NCBI RefSeq assembly: GCF_005893125.1
Contig: NZ_VCJS01000102.1
Span: forward strand, 1-44,778
Length of the DNA: 44,778 nt
Reading direction: 5' to 3'
From: Nonomuraea basaltis
Lineage (GTDB): Bacteria; Actinomycetota; Actinomycetes; Streptosporangiales; Streptosporangiaceae
The number at the start of each line of letters is the position of its first letter. Within the stretch, counting starts at the first letter, position 1. The translations under genes and the position numbers were made by a program. Below are positions 15,755 to 24,704 of the stretch, one piece after another. Under the pieces are notes generated by a model, which saw only the letters and a program-made list of their open reading frames with translations, made no database searches and was not told the DNA's origin.

Positions 15755-16774
15755 ATGTCCTCGTTACGTGACGTGGCAGAGCGAGCGCAGGTCGCCGTCA
15801 GCACCGTCTCCGCCGCGCTCAACGGCACCCGCCCGGTCGCGGCGGCCACCAAGCGGCGCATCGAGCGGGCCGCGGCCGAGCTCGGCTACCGCCCCAACGT
15901 GCTGGCCCGCGGCCTGCAGAGCAAGCGGACCCGGATCCTGGCGCTGCTGTACCCGGCCCCGCGCGGCGGTTTCGGCCTGACCGAGATGCAGTTCGCGACC
16001 GGCGCCGCCGAGGCGGCCGGCGAGCTGGGCTACCACCTGCTGCTCTCCCCCGAGAACGCCGACCCGATCGAGGAGCTGCGCCACCTCACCGGTCTGGGGC
16101 TGGTGGACGGCGTGCTGCTGATGGAGGTGCGCCTCGACGACGAGCGGCCGGAGTTCCTGTCGCAGGCCGGGGTGCCGTTCAGCATGATAGGGCGCACCCG
16201 CGAGCCGGGCTCGCTGGACTACGCCGACATCGACTTCGCGGCGACGGCCCGGGACGCCGTGGCGCACGTGGCCGGGCTGGGGCATCGCAAGCTGGCCTTC
16301 TTCAACCTGCCGGCCGGCACGTACGCGACCGGGTACGGTCCCGCGGTCCGCGCCGGCGAGGAGTTCGCCGCGGCCGCCCGCGAGGCCGGGCTCGGCTACG
16401 TGGACGGCTTCGGCCCGGGCTCGGCCGAGGAGGGCCGGGAGGCGTTCGAGCGGCTGCTCGCCGCGCGCCCCGACGTGACGGCGCTGGCCGTGATGGACGA
16501 CCACGCGGCCGTCGGGGTCATCGCGGGGGTGGCGGCGCGCGGCTGGCGCATCCCCGAGGACCTGACGCTGATGCTGGTGCTGTCGTCGGCCAGGGTCGCG
16601 GAGATGTTCCACCCCAGGCTCACGACGCTGGAGCCGCCCAGCGCCGAGCTGGGCAGGCTCGGCGCGCGGATGCTCATCGACCGGCTGGAGGGCGACGGGC
16701 CGCCGCAGCAGCGGCTGGTGCCCTGCGGCCTGGTGGCCGGCGACAGCTCCGCCCCGCCCAGGAGCGGCTCGTGA
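15755..16774 (+). CDS. LacI-family repressor of the hemicellulose cluster
   Basis: A 339-residue LacI/GalR regulator. The helix-turn-helix is at residues 3-25 (LRDVAERAQVAVSTVSAALN) with the hinge helix (NVLARGLQSKRT) around 50-60, then a periplasmic-binding-like effector domain. The ATG at 15755 is chosen because LacI proteins start just before this helix; an upstream extension to 15686 would overlap the operator and has no ribosome site. Its stop overlaps the GTG of the GH42 gene. The GAAACGTTTC operators in its own promoter and in the esterase/GH62 region are the likely targets. The inducer is probably a galactosylated or xylosylated oligosaccharide. Confidence 0.9.
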   Translation: MSSLRDVAERAQVAVSTVSAALNGTRPVAAATKRRIERAAAELGYRPNVLARGLQSKRTRILALLYPAPRGGFGLTEMQFATGAAEAAGELGYHLLLSPENADPIEELRHLTGLGLVDGVLLMEVRLDDERPEFLSQAGVPFSMIGRTREPGSLDYADIDFAATARDAVAHVAGLGHRKLAFFNLPAGTYATGYGPAVRAGEEFAAAAREAGLGYVDGFGPGSAEEGREAFERLLAARPDVTALAVMDDHAAVGVIAGVAARGWRIPEDLTLMLVLSSARVAEMFHPRLTTLEPPSAELGRLGARMLIDRLEGDGPPQQRLVPCGLVAGDSSAPPRSGS

Positions 16775-18792
16775 CGGCGCGGCTCGGGATGCACACGCTC
16801 ACCCGCGATCGCGGGCTGTTGTTCGGCGGGGACTACAACCCCGAGCAGTGGCCGGAGCACGTGTGGGCCGAGGACGTCGAGCTGATGAAGGCCGCCGGGG
16901 TCAACCTGGTCACGGTCGGCGTGTTCAGCTGGGCGCGGATCGAGCCGGAGCCGGGCGCGCGGGACTTCGGCTGGCTGGACCGGGTGCTCGACCTGATGGG
17001 CGCGGCCGGGATCGCGGTGGACCTGGCCACGCCGACCGCCTCGCCGCCGCCGTGGCTGGGGCACCGCTGGCCGGAGACGCTCCCGGTCGACGAGTCGGGG
17101 CACCGCCTCTGGTACGGCTCGCGCAACCAGTTCTGCCCGTCGTCGCGGGTCTACCGGGAGCGGGCGCTGTCGATCGTGACCGACCTGGCGGACCGGTACG
17201 CGGGCCACCCCGCCCTGGCCCTGTGGCACGTGGGCAACGAGTACGGCCAGATCTGCCACTGCGACGAGTCCGCGGCGGCGTTCCGTACCTGGCTGGAGGA
17301 GCGATACGGCGATCTGGACGGGCTCAACGAGGCGTGGGGCACCACGTTCTGGAGCCAGCGCTACGGCGACTGGGCCGAGATCGTCACCCCGCGCCGCGCC
17401 CCGTACCTGATCAACCCGACGCAGAACCTCGACTGGCAGCGCTTCTGCTCCGACGCGCTGCTCGCCCACTACCGGGCCGAGCGCGACATCCTGCGCGAGC
17501 GCACCCCGGACACGCCGATCACCACGAATTTCATGGGTCTGTTCAAGCCTGTGGACTCCTGGGCGTGGGCCGGCGAGGAGGACATCGTCTCCAACGACTG
17601 GTACCCCGAGCCGGGCGACCCGCTCGCCCCGGCGCGGAGCGCGCTCGTCCACGACCTGATGCGCGGCCTGGGAAGGGGCCGGCCGTGGCTGCTGATGGAG
17701 CAGGCCACCACCGGCGTCAACTGGCGCCCGCACAACCTGCCGAAGCCGCCGGGCCAGTTCCGGCTGGAGTCGCTGCAGGCCCTCGCCCGCGGCGCGGACG
17801 GGCTGTGTTACTTCCAGTGGCGGGCCTCCCGCTTCGGCGCCGAGCGGTTCCACGCCGCGATGGTGCCGCACGCGGGCGCGGACACGCGGCTGCACGCCGA
17901 GGTCCGAGCGCACGGCCAGGAGCTGCGCAGGCTCGCCTCCGTGGCGGGCGAGCCGGTGCCGGCGCGGGTGGCGATGGTGTTCGACTGGGCGAGCTGGTGG
18001 GCGCTGGAGGAGCGCGGCCGGCCCAGCGACCGGCTGAACGCCACCGACCAGCTGCTCGCCTACTACGTTCCGCTGTGGGAGCGCGGGGTCAGCGTGGACC
18101 TGGTGCCGCCGGACGCAGATCTGACCGGATACGCGCTGGTCGTGGTGCCGAACCTGTTCCTGGTGAGCGACCGGGACGCGGCGGCGCTGACGGACTACGC
18201 GCGCGGCGGCGGGGTGCTGGTGGTCGGGCCGTTCTCCGGGGTCGTCGATCCGCGGGCGCACATCCGTACGGGGCGGTTTCCCGCGCCGCTGCGCGAGGTG
18301 CTCGGCGCGTCCGGTGAGGAGTGGCTCCCCGCTGCCGAGGAAGTGCGCTGCCGGTGGGCCGGCGGCGCCGAGTTCACGGCGCACACCTGGACGGAGCTGG
18401 TGGCCGCGGAGGGCGCCGAGCCGGTGGCCGAGTTCGCCGGCGGAGACCTGGCCGGACGGCCCGCGGTGCTGCGGCACCGGGCCGGGGACGGCCCAGGGAG
18501 CGGCATCGCTTGGTATGTCGCGACGATGCCCGAGCCCGAAGCGCTCGGCGAGCTCACCGCGCGGGCGCTGGCCGACGCGGGCGTGCGCGGGGCCGTGCCC
18601 GACGGAGCTCCGCCGCCGCCCGGCGTCGAGGCGGTACGCCGCGGCGAGGTGCTCTTCCTGCTCAACCACGGCGCCGAGGCGGCGAGCGTGCCCATACCCG
18701 GCCCGGCGGTAGACCTGCTCACCGGAGCCGCGACGGACGGCCCGGTCACGCTGCCGCCCCGCGCGGTCGTCGCGCTGCGCCCGCACGGTTGA
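16771..18792 (+). CDS. GH42 beta-galactosidase (xyloglucan-type cluster)
   Basis: A 673-residue GH42 enzyme. The acid/base Glu157 is in WHVGNEYG and the nucleophile Glu310 in LLMEQATTG. Cys122, Cys162 and Cys164 match part of the zinc-cysteine cluster of the family, with the fourth cysteine not evident. The trimerisation and C-terminal beta domains follow in the usual order. No signal peptide, so it is intracellular. The GTG start overlaps the LacI stop, so the two are coupled. With GH31 and GH1 downstream it would remove terminal beta-galactose from side chains of imported oligosaccharides. A second GH42 lies at 39282-41252 in a different regulon. Confidence 0.93.
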   Translation: MTARLGMHTLTRDRGLLFGGDYNPEQWPEHVWAEDVELMKAAGVNLVTVGVFSWARIEPEPGARDFGWLDRVLDLMGAAGIAVDLATPTASPPPWLGHRWPETLPVDESGHRLWYGSRNQFCPSSRVYRERALSIVTDLADRYAGHPALALWHVGNEYGQICHCDESAAAFRTWLEERYGDLDGLNEAWGTTFWSQRYGDWAEIVTPRRAPYLINPTQNLDWQRFCSDALLAHYRAERDILRERTPDTPITTNFMGLFKPVDSWAWAGEEDIVSNDWYPEPGDPLAPARSALVHDLMRGLGRGRPWLLMEQATTGVNWRPHNLPKPPGQFRLESLQALARGADGLCYFQWRASRFGAERFHAAMVPHAGADTRLHAEVRAHGQELRRLASVAGEPVPARVAMVFDWASWWALEERGRPSDRLNATDQLLAYYVPLWERGVSVDLVPPDADLTGYALVVVPNLFLVSDRDAAALTDYARGGGVLVVGPFSGVVDPRAHIRTGRFPAPLREVLGASGEEWLPAAEEVRCRWAGGAEFTAHTWTELVAAEGAEPVAEFAGGDLAGRPAVLRHRAGDGPGSGIAWYVATMPEPEALGELTARALADAGVRGAVPDGAPPPPGVEAVRRGEVLFLLNHGAEAASVPIPGPAVDLLTGAATDGPVTLPPRAVVALRPHG

Positions 18793-18819
18793 CAACGCCC
18801 ACCTCGAGAACGGACCGGC

Positions 18820-21123
18820 ATGAAGTTCAAAGACGGCCACTGGCGGATGCGTCCCGGGGTGCGGGGCGAGTACGCCACCGCGGCCCACGACGTGACCGCG
18901 GACGCCGCCTCGCTGCGGGTGCTGGCGCCGACGCGGCCGATCACCCGCCGCGGCAACACCATCGACGGCCCCGTCCTGCGGGTGGACGTGTCGTCGCCGA
19001 TGCCGGACGTGATCCGCGTCCGCACGGTGCACTTCGCCGGCTCCGTGCCCGGCTCCCCCGCCTTCGAGGTGCGCGACGACTCGCCGGACGTGGAGATCTC
19101 CGTGGACGACGACGTGGCCGGCCTGACCAGCGGCGCCCTCACCGTGCGGCTGCGCAGGGACGCGCCGTGGGAGATGACGTTCAGCGCGGGTGGCAGGGAG
19201 CTCACCCGCAGCGGCGGCAAGAGCCTGGGCATCGTGCACGACCCCGGCGACCGGCACTTCATGGTCGAGCAGCTCCGGCTGAGCGCCGGCGAGCTGGTGT
19301 ACGGGCTGGGTGAGCGGTTCGGTCCGCTGGTGCGCAACGGGCAGGCCGTCGACATCTGGAACGACGACGGCGGCACCACCAGCGAGCTGGCCTACAAGAA
19401 CATCCCCTTCTACCTCACCAACCGCGGCTACGGCGTGTTCGTCAACCATCCCGGGCGGGTGTCGTTCGAGGTGGGCTCGGAGACCGTGTCGCGGGTGCAG
19501 TTCAGCGTCGAGGGCCACGACCTCGAGTACCTGATCATCCACGGGCCGACGCCGGCCGACATCCTGCGCCGCTACACGGCGCTGACCGGCCGGCCGGCGC
19601 TGCCGCCCGCCTGGTCGTTCGGACTGTGGCTGTCCACGTCGTTCACCACCGACTACGACGAGGCCACGGTGACGTCGTTCGTGGCCGGGATGGCCGAGCG
19701 GGACCTGCCGCTGAGCGTGTTCCACTTCGACTGCTTCTGGATGCGGCAGTACCGGTGGTGCGACTTCGAGTGGGACGCGGAGGTGTTCCCGGACCCGGAG
19801 GGCATGCTGGGCCGGCTGAAGGAGCGCGGGCTGCGGGTGTGCCTGTGGATCAATCCGTACATCGGGCAGGCATCGAAGCTGTTCGATGAGGGCATGGCGG
19901 CCGGGCACCTGCTGCGCCGGCCGGACGGGAGCGTCTGGCAGGATGACCACTGGCAGGCGGGCCGGGCGCTGGTCGACTTCACCTCGCCGGCCGCCCGCGA
20001 GTGGTACGCGGGCAAGCTGCGCGCCCTGCTCGACATGGGGGTGGACGCGTTCAAGACCGACTTCGGCGAGCGCATCCCGACCGGCGTCGTCTACGCCGAC
20101 GGCTCCGACCCCGAGCGCATGCACAACTACTACACCCTGCTCTACAACCAGACCGTCAACGACGTGCTGGCCGAGCGGGGCGAGCCCGTGCTGTTCGCCC
20201 GGTCCGCCACGGTGGGCGGGCAGCGGCTGCCGGTGCACTGGGGCGGCGACTGCGAGTCGACGTTCGAGGCGATGGCCGAGTCGCTGCGGGGCGGGCTGTC
20301 GCTGGGCCTGGCCGGGTTCGGGTTCTGGAGCCACGACATCGGCGGGTTCGAGGGGCGGCCGGATCCGGCCGTGTTCAAGCGGTGGGCGGCGTTCGGGCTG
20401 CTGTCGTCGCACAGCCGGCTGCACGGGAGCGGGTCGTACCGGGTGCCGTGGCTGTTCGACGAGGAGTCGGTGGACGTGCTGCGCTCGTTCACCCGTTTGA
20501 AGGCGCGGTTGATGCCGTATCTGTACGGGGCCGCGGTCCAGGCCACGACGGACGGGCTGCCGGTGATGCGGGCCATGCAGCTGGCGTTCCCCGGGGACCG
20601 GGCCTGCGACTACCTGGACGCCCAGTACATGCTGGGTCGGGACCTGCTGGTGGCGCCCGTAATGTCGGCCGATGGTGATATTTCGTACTACGTCCCTGAT
20701 GGTGTGTGGACCCGGCTGCTGGACGGCGAGACCGTCACCGGTCCGGGCTGGCGCAGCGAGCGGCACGGATTCGACAGCCTGCCGCTGCTGGTGCGGCCGG
20801 GCACGGTGCTGCCCGTCGGGGCCCGCGAGGACCGGCCCGACTACGACTACGCCGACGACGTCACCCTGCAGGTCTACCAGCTCGCCGACGGCGCCACCCG
20901 TACCGTCACCGTGCCGGCCGTGGACGGCGGCGCCGGCGCCGTGTTCGAGGTGTCCCGCTCCGGCGACCGCCTACGCGCCCGCCGCGTGCAGGGCCCGCCC
21001 GCGCGCTGGAACCTGCTGCTCGCCGGGGTGCGCGACGCCGGCCACCCGCGGCTCGAGACCACACCCGGCGGCGTGCGGGTCGCCGCCGGGCCCGGCACCG
21101 ACGACATCGAGATCATTTTCTGA
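18820..21123 (+). CDS. yicI: GH31 alpha-xylosidase (YicI type)
   Basis: A 767-residue GH31 enzyme very like E. coli YicI. The nucleophile Asp414 is in FKTDFGERIP and the acid/base Asp477 in PVHWGGDCES, within a few residues of the YicI positions. The FDCFWM and SHDIGGFEG motifs agree with the alpha-xylosidase subgroup. It releases alpha-xylose from the non-reducing end of xyloglucan oligosaccharides or isoprimeverose. No signal peptide. It lies 27 bp after GH42 and 8 bp before GH1, so all three are one operon. The ribosome site is weak, suggesting partial dependence on upstream translation. Confidence 0.93.
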   Translation: MKFKDGHWRMRPGVRGEYATAAHDVTADAASLRVLAPTRPITRRGNTIDGPVLRVDVSSPMPDVIRVRTVHFAGSVPGSPAFEVRDDSPDVEISVDDDVAGLTSGALTVRLRRDAPWEMTFSAGGRELTRSGGKSLGIVHDPGDRHFMVEQLRLSAGELVYGLGERFGPLVRNGQAVDIWNDDGGTTSELAYKNIPFYLTNRGYGVFVNHPGRVSFEVGSETVSRVQFSVEGHDLEYLIIHGPTPADILRRYTALTGRPALPPAWSFGLWLSTSFTTDYDEATVTSFVAGMAERDLPLSVFHFDCFWMRQYRWCDFEWDAEVFPDPEGMLGRLKERGLRVCLWINPYIGQASKLFDEGMAAGHLLRRPDGSVWQDDHWQAGRALVDFTSPAAREWYAGKLRALLDMGVDAFKTDFGERIPTGVVYADGSDPERMHNYYTLLYNQTVNDVLAERGEPVLFARSATVGGQRLPVHWGGDCESTFEAMAESLRGGLSLGLAGFGFWSHDIGGFEGRPDPAVFKRWAAFGLLSSHSRLHGSGSYRVPWLFDEESVDVLRSFTRLKARLMPYLYGAAVQATTDGLPVMRAMQLAFPGDRACDYLDAQYMLGRDLLVAPVMSADGDISYYVPDGVWTRLLDGETVTGPGWRSERHGFDSLPLLVRPGTVLPVGAREDRPDYDYADDVTLQVYQLADGATRTVTVPAVDGGAGAVFEVSRSGDRLRARRVQGPPARWNLLLAGVRDAGHPRLETTPGGVRVAAGPGTDDIEIIF

Positions 21124-21131
21124 GGAGCGGC

Positions 21132-22523
21132 ATGACCACCTTCCCCGACAACTTCATGTGGGGCACCGCCACCGCCTCCTACCAGGTGGAGGGCGCCTGG
21201 AACGAGGACGGCCGCGGCCCGTCGATCTGGGACACCTTCTCCCACACGCCGGGACTGGTGACCAACGGTGACACCGGCGATCTGGCCTGCGACCACTACC
21301 ACCGGCTGGAGGAGGACCTGGACATCCTGTCCGCGCTGGGCGTGGGCGCGTACCGGTTCTCCATCTCCTGGCCGCGCGTGCAGCCGGGCGGCAGCGGGCC
21401 GCTCAACCAGCCCGGCGTGGACTTCTACCACCGGTTGATCGACGGGCTGCTCTCCCGTGGCATCGCCCCGGTGGCCACCCTCTACCACTGGGACCTGCCG
21501 CAGGAGCTGGAGGACGCGGGCGGCTGGCCGCACCGCGGCACCGCGCTGCGCTTCGCCGAGTACGCCCACCTCGTGGGCGAGGCGTACGGCGATCGCGTGC
21601 ACACCTGGATCACCCTGAACGAGCCGTGGTGCTCGGCCTACCTCGGCTACGCCTCCGGCGTGCACGCCCCCGCCAGGACCGACCCCGCCGCGGCACTGGC
21701 CGCCGTGCACCACCTCAACCTCGGCCACGGCCTGGCCGTCCAGGCGCTGCGCGCGGTCGCGGCCCCGTCCGCGCAGATGTCCGTCACGCTCAACCTGCAC
21801 CACGTGCGCGGCGTGTCCGAGGCGGACGCCGACGCGGTCCGGAAGGCGGACGGGCTGGCCAACCGGGCCTTCCTCGGCCCGATGCTGGAGGGCGCCTACC
21901 CGCGCGACCTCATCGACGACACCGCCGCGGTGACCGACTGGTCGTTCGTGCGCGACGGCGACGAGGCGGCCGCCTGCCAGCCGCTGGACGTGCTCGGCGT
22001 CAACTACTACAACCCCACGCTGGTACGGCAGTGGGACGGCGCCAGCCGGCGGGAGACCGCCGACGGGCACCAGGACGGCGCCGCCTCGCCGTGGATCGCG
22101 TGCGAGGACGTCGAGTTCGTCCAGCAGCCCGGCCCGTACACCGAGATGGGCTGGAACATCGACGAGACCGGCCTGACCGAGCTCCTGCTCCGGCTACGCG
22201 ACGACTACCCGTCCATGCCGACGATGATCACGGAGAACGGCGCCGCGTTCGCCGACGTCGTGGACGCCGACGGCCGGATCAGGGACGAGCGGCGCGTCGA
22301 CTACCTGCACCGGCACCTGTCGGCCGTGGCCGAGGCGATCTCGGCCGGGGCGGACGTGCGCGGGTATTTCGTGTGGTCGCTGATGGACAACTTCGAGTGG
22401 GCGCACGGGTACGCCAAGCGGTTCGGCATCGTCCGCGTGGACCGCGACACGATGAAGCGCACCTGGAAGGACAGCGCCCACTGGTACCGCGACGTCGTCG
22501 CCACCGGCAAGCTGCCTGACTAA
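21132..22523 (+). CDS. GH1 beta-glucosidase
   Basis: A 463-residue TIM-barrel beta-glucosidase. The N-terminal FMWGTATASYQVEGAWNEDG is the family signature, the acid/base Glu164 is in TLNEPW and the nucleophile Glu368 in ITENG. It is cytosolic and would hydrolyse cello-oligosaccharide or glucosyl ends exposed after GH31 removes xylose. GAGGAG precedes the ATG by a few bases, which overlaps the end of the GH31 gene region. As last gene of the operon it converges with the methyltransferase gene, and the two stop codons overlap by four bases. Confidence 0.93.
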   Translation: MTTFPDNFMWGTATASYQVEGAWNEDGRGPSIWDTFSHTPGLVTNGDTGDLACDHYHRLEEDLDILSALGVGAYRFSISWPRVQPGGSGPLNQPGVDFYHRLIDGLLSRGIAPVATLYHWDLPQELEDAGGWPHRGTALRFAEYAHLVGEAYGDRVHTWITLNEPWCSAYLGYASGVHAPARTDPAAALAAVHHLNLGHGLAVQALRAVAAPSAQMSVTLNLHHVRGVSEADADAVRKADGLANRAFLGPMLEGAYPRDLIDDTAAVTDWSFVRDGDEAAACQPLDVLGVNYYNPTLVRQWDGASRRETADGHQDGAASPWIACEDVEFVQQPGPYTEMGWNIDETGLTELLLRLRDDYPSMPTMITENGAAFADVVDADGRIRDERRVDYLHRHLSAVAEAISAGADVRGYFVWSLMDNFEWAHGYAKRFGIVRVDRDTMKRTWKDSAHWYRDVVATGKLPD

Positions 22524-23386
22524 CCCTTGCGCGCCACGCCGCCGACGAAGGTGTGGTAGGTGATGCCCGGCGTGGCCTCGTCCTCCCCGTCGGGACGCCA
22601 CTCGGGGAGCGGCACCAGGCCGGGCTCCAGCAGCTCGAGACCGTCGAAATAGGCGAGCAGCTCGGCGCGGGCGCGCCACCGGCCGGTGCCGAGGTGCTCG
22701 TTGAAGAGCTTCTCCGCGGTGCGGGCCTGCTGGGACACCTCCGGCAGGGCCTCACCCGGGTTGTGGAAGTGGGAGATCACCACGTGGCTGCCCGGCGCCA
22801 GCGGGGCCACGAGCCTGGCCAGGATGCCGCCCGGGTCCTCGTCGTCGGACAGGTGGTGCAGGAGCCCGAACAACAGCAGCCCGACCGGCCGGCTGAAGTC
22901 GATCAGGGAACGCGTCTTCGGATCATCGATGATCTTCTCCGGCTCGCGGGCGTCGGCCTCGATGACCGTGGTGGAGGCGTCCACGGCGAGCAGTGCCCGG
23001 CCGTGGACGAGCACGATCGGGTCGTTGTCGACGTAGACGACCTTGGCTCCGGGGGCGACGGACTGGGCGATCTCGTGGACGTTGCCCTGCGTGGGCAGAC
23101 CCGAGCCGATGTCCAGGAACTGGCGGATTCCGGCCTCGCCGGCCAGGTAGCGCACCGAGCGCCGGAGGAACTCCCGGTTGGCCTGGGCAGCCTCGGGCGC
23201 GTCCGGCGCGATCTTCAGCGCCATCGCGGCCACCTCGCGGTCGATCGCGTAGTTGTCCTTGCCGCCGAGCATGTAGTCGTAGACGCGGGAGACGCTCGGC
23301 TTGGTGGTGTCGATCCCCTGTGGCGCGGCTTCCTGCTCGCTCTCGGGCACTGTCTGCTCCTCGAATCGCGGGGTGTCGGCGATCAC
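22520..23386 (-). CDS. DUF574-type SAM-dependent methyltransferase
   Basis: A 288-residue protein of the actinobacterial Methyltransf_19 (DUF574) family. It shows the family hallmark SRVYDYMLGGKDNYAIDRE near the N-terminus, a SAM-binding loop FLDIGSGLPTQGN, the acidic residue after strand two (VVYVDNDP), and the closing motif TYHTFVGG. Substrates of the family are unknown, and many copies occur per genome in Streptosporangiales and Streptomyces. It is cytosolic. The gene converges on GH1 with overlapping stops and appears unrelated to the sugar operon. Confidence 0.9.
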   Translation of the reverse strand: MIADTPRFEEQTVPESEQEAAPQGIDTTKPSVSRVYDYMLGGKDNYAIDREVAAMALKIAPDAPEAAQANREFLRRSVRYLAGEAGIRQFLDIGSGLPTQGNVHEIAQSVAPGAKVVYVDNDPIVLVHGRALLAVDASTTVIEADAREPEKIIDDPKTRSLIDFSRPVGLLLFGLLHHLSDDEDPGGILARLVAPLAPGSHVVISHFHNPGEALPEVSQQARTAEKLFNEHLGTGRWRARAELLAYFDGLELLEPGLVPLPEWRPDGEDEATPGITYHTFVGGVARKG

Positions 23387-23464
23387 ATGATCTTAGTCCG
23401 GCACCCCGGCGATTCCAGCGGTCACGGGCCGGGCTCCGCCTCCGCCGGCCTCGCCTGCCCGTCG

Positions 23465-23614
23465 CCGGAGGGTCTCGAGGTCGACTTCAAGCCCGCCGAG
23501 CAGTCACCGCTCAGCGCGCTGCGTGCCGCCGAGCTCGCCGTCGAGGCCGGCCCGCCACTCGGCGTACCCAACGTGGTCCCCGGACTCGGCCTGTCGCTGA
23601 CGAAGCTGTCATGA
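23465..23614 (+). pseudogene. Aldehyde dehydrogenase internal fragment (PuuC type)
   Basis: About 45 codons in one frame match the NAD-binding region of aldehyde dehydrogenases: FKPAEQSPLSALRAAELA followed by VEAGPPLGVPNVVPGLG. The family has this near residues 175-225 of about 490. Nothing upstream matches, and the frame stops at 23614. The catalytic Cys/Glu region is absent. The C-terminal part of a PuuC-type enzyme occurs on the same strand at 25303, so the two are probably pieces of one former gene. Confidence 0.7.
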
Positions 23615-23662
23615 GGCACATGCGAGGGTCGTTAGCGCTGGTCAGCGCTATTCCGAGGGGCC

Positions 23663-23767
23663 CGTGGGCGGCTGCGCAGCGAGGGGCGGGAGGTGCATCG
23701 CGCCGACGTCGCCATCATGTCCCCCTAACAGGAAGACAACGTGCGCCGCTTCGGCGAGTACATCTAA
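23663..23767 (+). mobile_element. Tn3-family transposase tail (remnant)
   Basis: About 35 codons read RLRSEGREVHRADVAIMSP, an in-frame stop (23726-23728), then QEDNVRRFGEYI and a second stop. This resembles the last residues of Tn3-type transposases, where an EGREVRDEDVARLSP-like segment is followed by a short RFG-Y tail. It starts 49 bp after the aldehyde dehydrogenase fragment and may mark the element that broke that gene. The assignment rests on a short stretch. Confidence 0.5.
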
Positions 23768-23803
23768 CCCTCCCCTTTCCAGGGGTTCACATGGGTAGGT
23801 GGC

Positions 23804-24217
23804 TCAGCTGCGTGCTGCGGCCTCGATCGCCTGCTTCATCTCCAATGCGCCGTGTTCGATGCGAATGCGGATCTCGGCGGCTTGCGTGTGTGGCAGCACG
23901 TTAGTGGTCCAGATCAGCCGGCCCGCTTCGTCGCCCTCCGGGCGAACTTCAAACGAGGCGTGGTGGTGCTCGAGCGGGGGTCTCGCGCCTTCAACAACGG
24001 AATAGGCCAAGCAGCGGGAATCGTCATCGATCGCGACAATCAGCTCGCGGATGACGTGCCCGTCGGGAAAGGTCAGGAACCGCTGGTCGCCCTCCAGCCG
24101 GGTGTCGATGACACGGCCCGGCAGCAGGCGCTCGTGCACGGCTCCGACGTCGCGCAGCACATCCCAGATGTGCTCGGGGGACGCGTCGATGACGATCTCG
24201 TGGCGGATGGAGGCCAT
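23804..24217 (-). CDS. SRPBCC-family polyketide-cyclase-like protein
   Basis: A 137-residue START/SRPBCC-fold protein: it opens IRHEIVIDASPEHIWDVLRDV, the usual strand-helix start of the fold, and ends in a long helix (AAEIRIRIEHGALEMKQAIE). Such proteins bind a hydrophobic ligand in a deep pocket and may act as cyclases or carriers. The ATG complementary to 24215-24217 is chosen because GGAGAGGAG lies upstream and the fold begins there. It lies 106 bp after the SnoaL-like gene on the same strand and is probably in the same transcription unit with MarR. Confidence 0.8.
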   Translation of the reverse strand: MASIRHEIVIDASPEHIWDVLRDVGAVHERLLPGRVIDTRLEGDQRFLTFPDGHVIRELIVAIDDDSRCLAYSVVEGARPPLEHHHASFEVRPEGDEAGRLIWTTNVLPHTQAAEIRIRIEHGALEMKQAIEAAARS

Positions 24218-24323
24218 GACGCCGGGAACTCCTCTCCACCTGCGATGCTGCCGTCGCGAGTGCACCGACGCCAAACTCGTCAACGTCTTTCGCGCCTTTG
24301 ACACGTGCCTGGGGCGCGTCGTT

Positions 24324-24704
24324 TCATAGCTCGATCTGGGCCTTCATCGGCTGCCAGGGCGAGGCGTCGAACAACAGCATGATCGACACGATCTTGCCGC
24401 CGTCCAGCCGGAAGTGCTCGGCCGTGCGCTGAGTGCCGACCGGCGTCGCGGTGTGCACGTCGTACACGAGCGTGGCCTCTACTTCGCCGTACAACTCACT
24501 GATCAGCTCGACGCCGGTCACGATCGACACGAACCCCGGCAAGGTCGCCAGATGGCCCGTCCGATCGTCGGAGGTGATGAACGGGCTCTGGAAGCGGAAC
24601 GGCTCTCCCAGGTGCGCCGCCGCCGCGGACACCTCGCCACGGAAGCGGGCCTCGTGATAGCCGCGCACGGTGCGACGGGTCTGTTCCTGAGCTGTCGTGG
24701 TCAT
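24324..24704 (-). CDS. SnoaL-like / NTF2-fold protein
   Basis: A 126-residue protein with the NTF2/SnoaL-like layout: an N-terminal helix pair (ARFRGEVSAAAAHLGEPFRF), then a curved beta sheet with ELISELYGEVEATLVYDV and HFRLDGGKIVSIMLLFDASPW. Proteins of this fold include isomerases, cyclases and ligand carriers; the reaction is not known here. Its ATG overlaps the MarR stop (ATGA), so the two are translationally coupled and the MarR protein probably controls it. Confidence 0.8.
   Translation of the reverse strand: MTTTAQEQTRRTVRGYHEARFRGEVSAAAAHLGEPFRFQSPFITSDDRTGHLATLPGFVSIVTGVELISELYGEVEATLVYDVHTATPVGTQRTAEHFRLDGGKIVSIMLLFDASPWQPMKAQIEL

Noticed and set aside
16396..20766. A 1456-codon minus-strand open frame opposite LacI, GH42 and GH31
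   Set aside because: It is the mirror of three clear plus-strand enzymes with catalytic motifs; long antisense frames are expected at this GC content and its translation has no recognisable domain.
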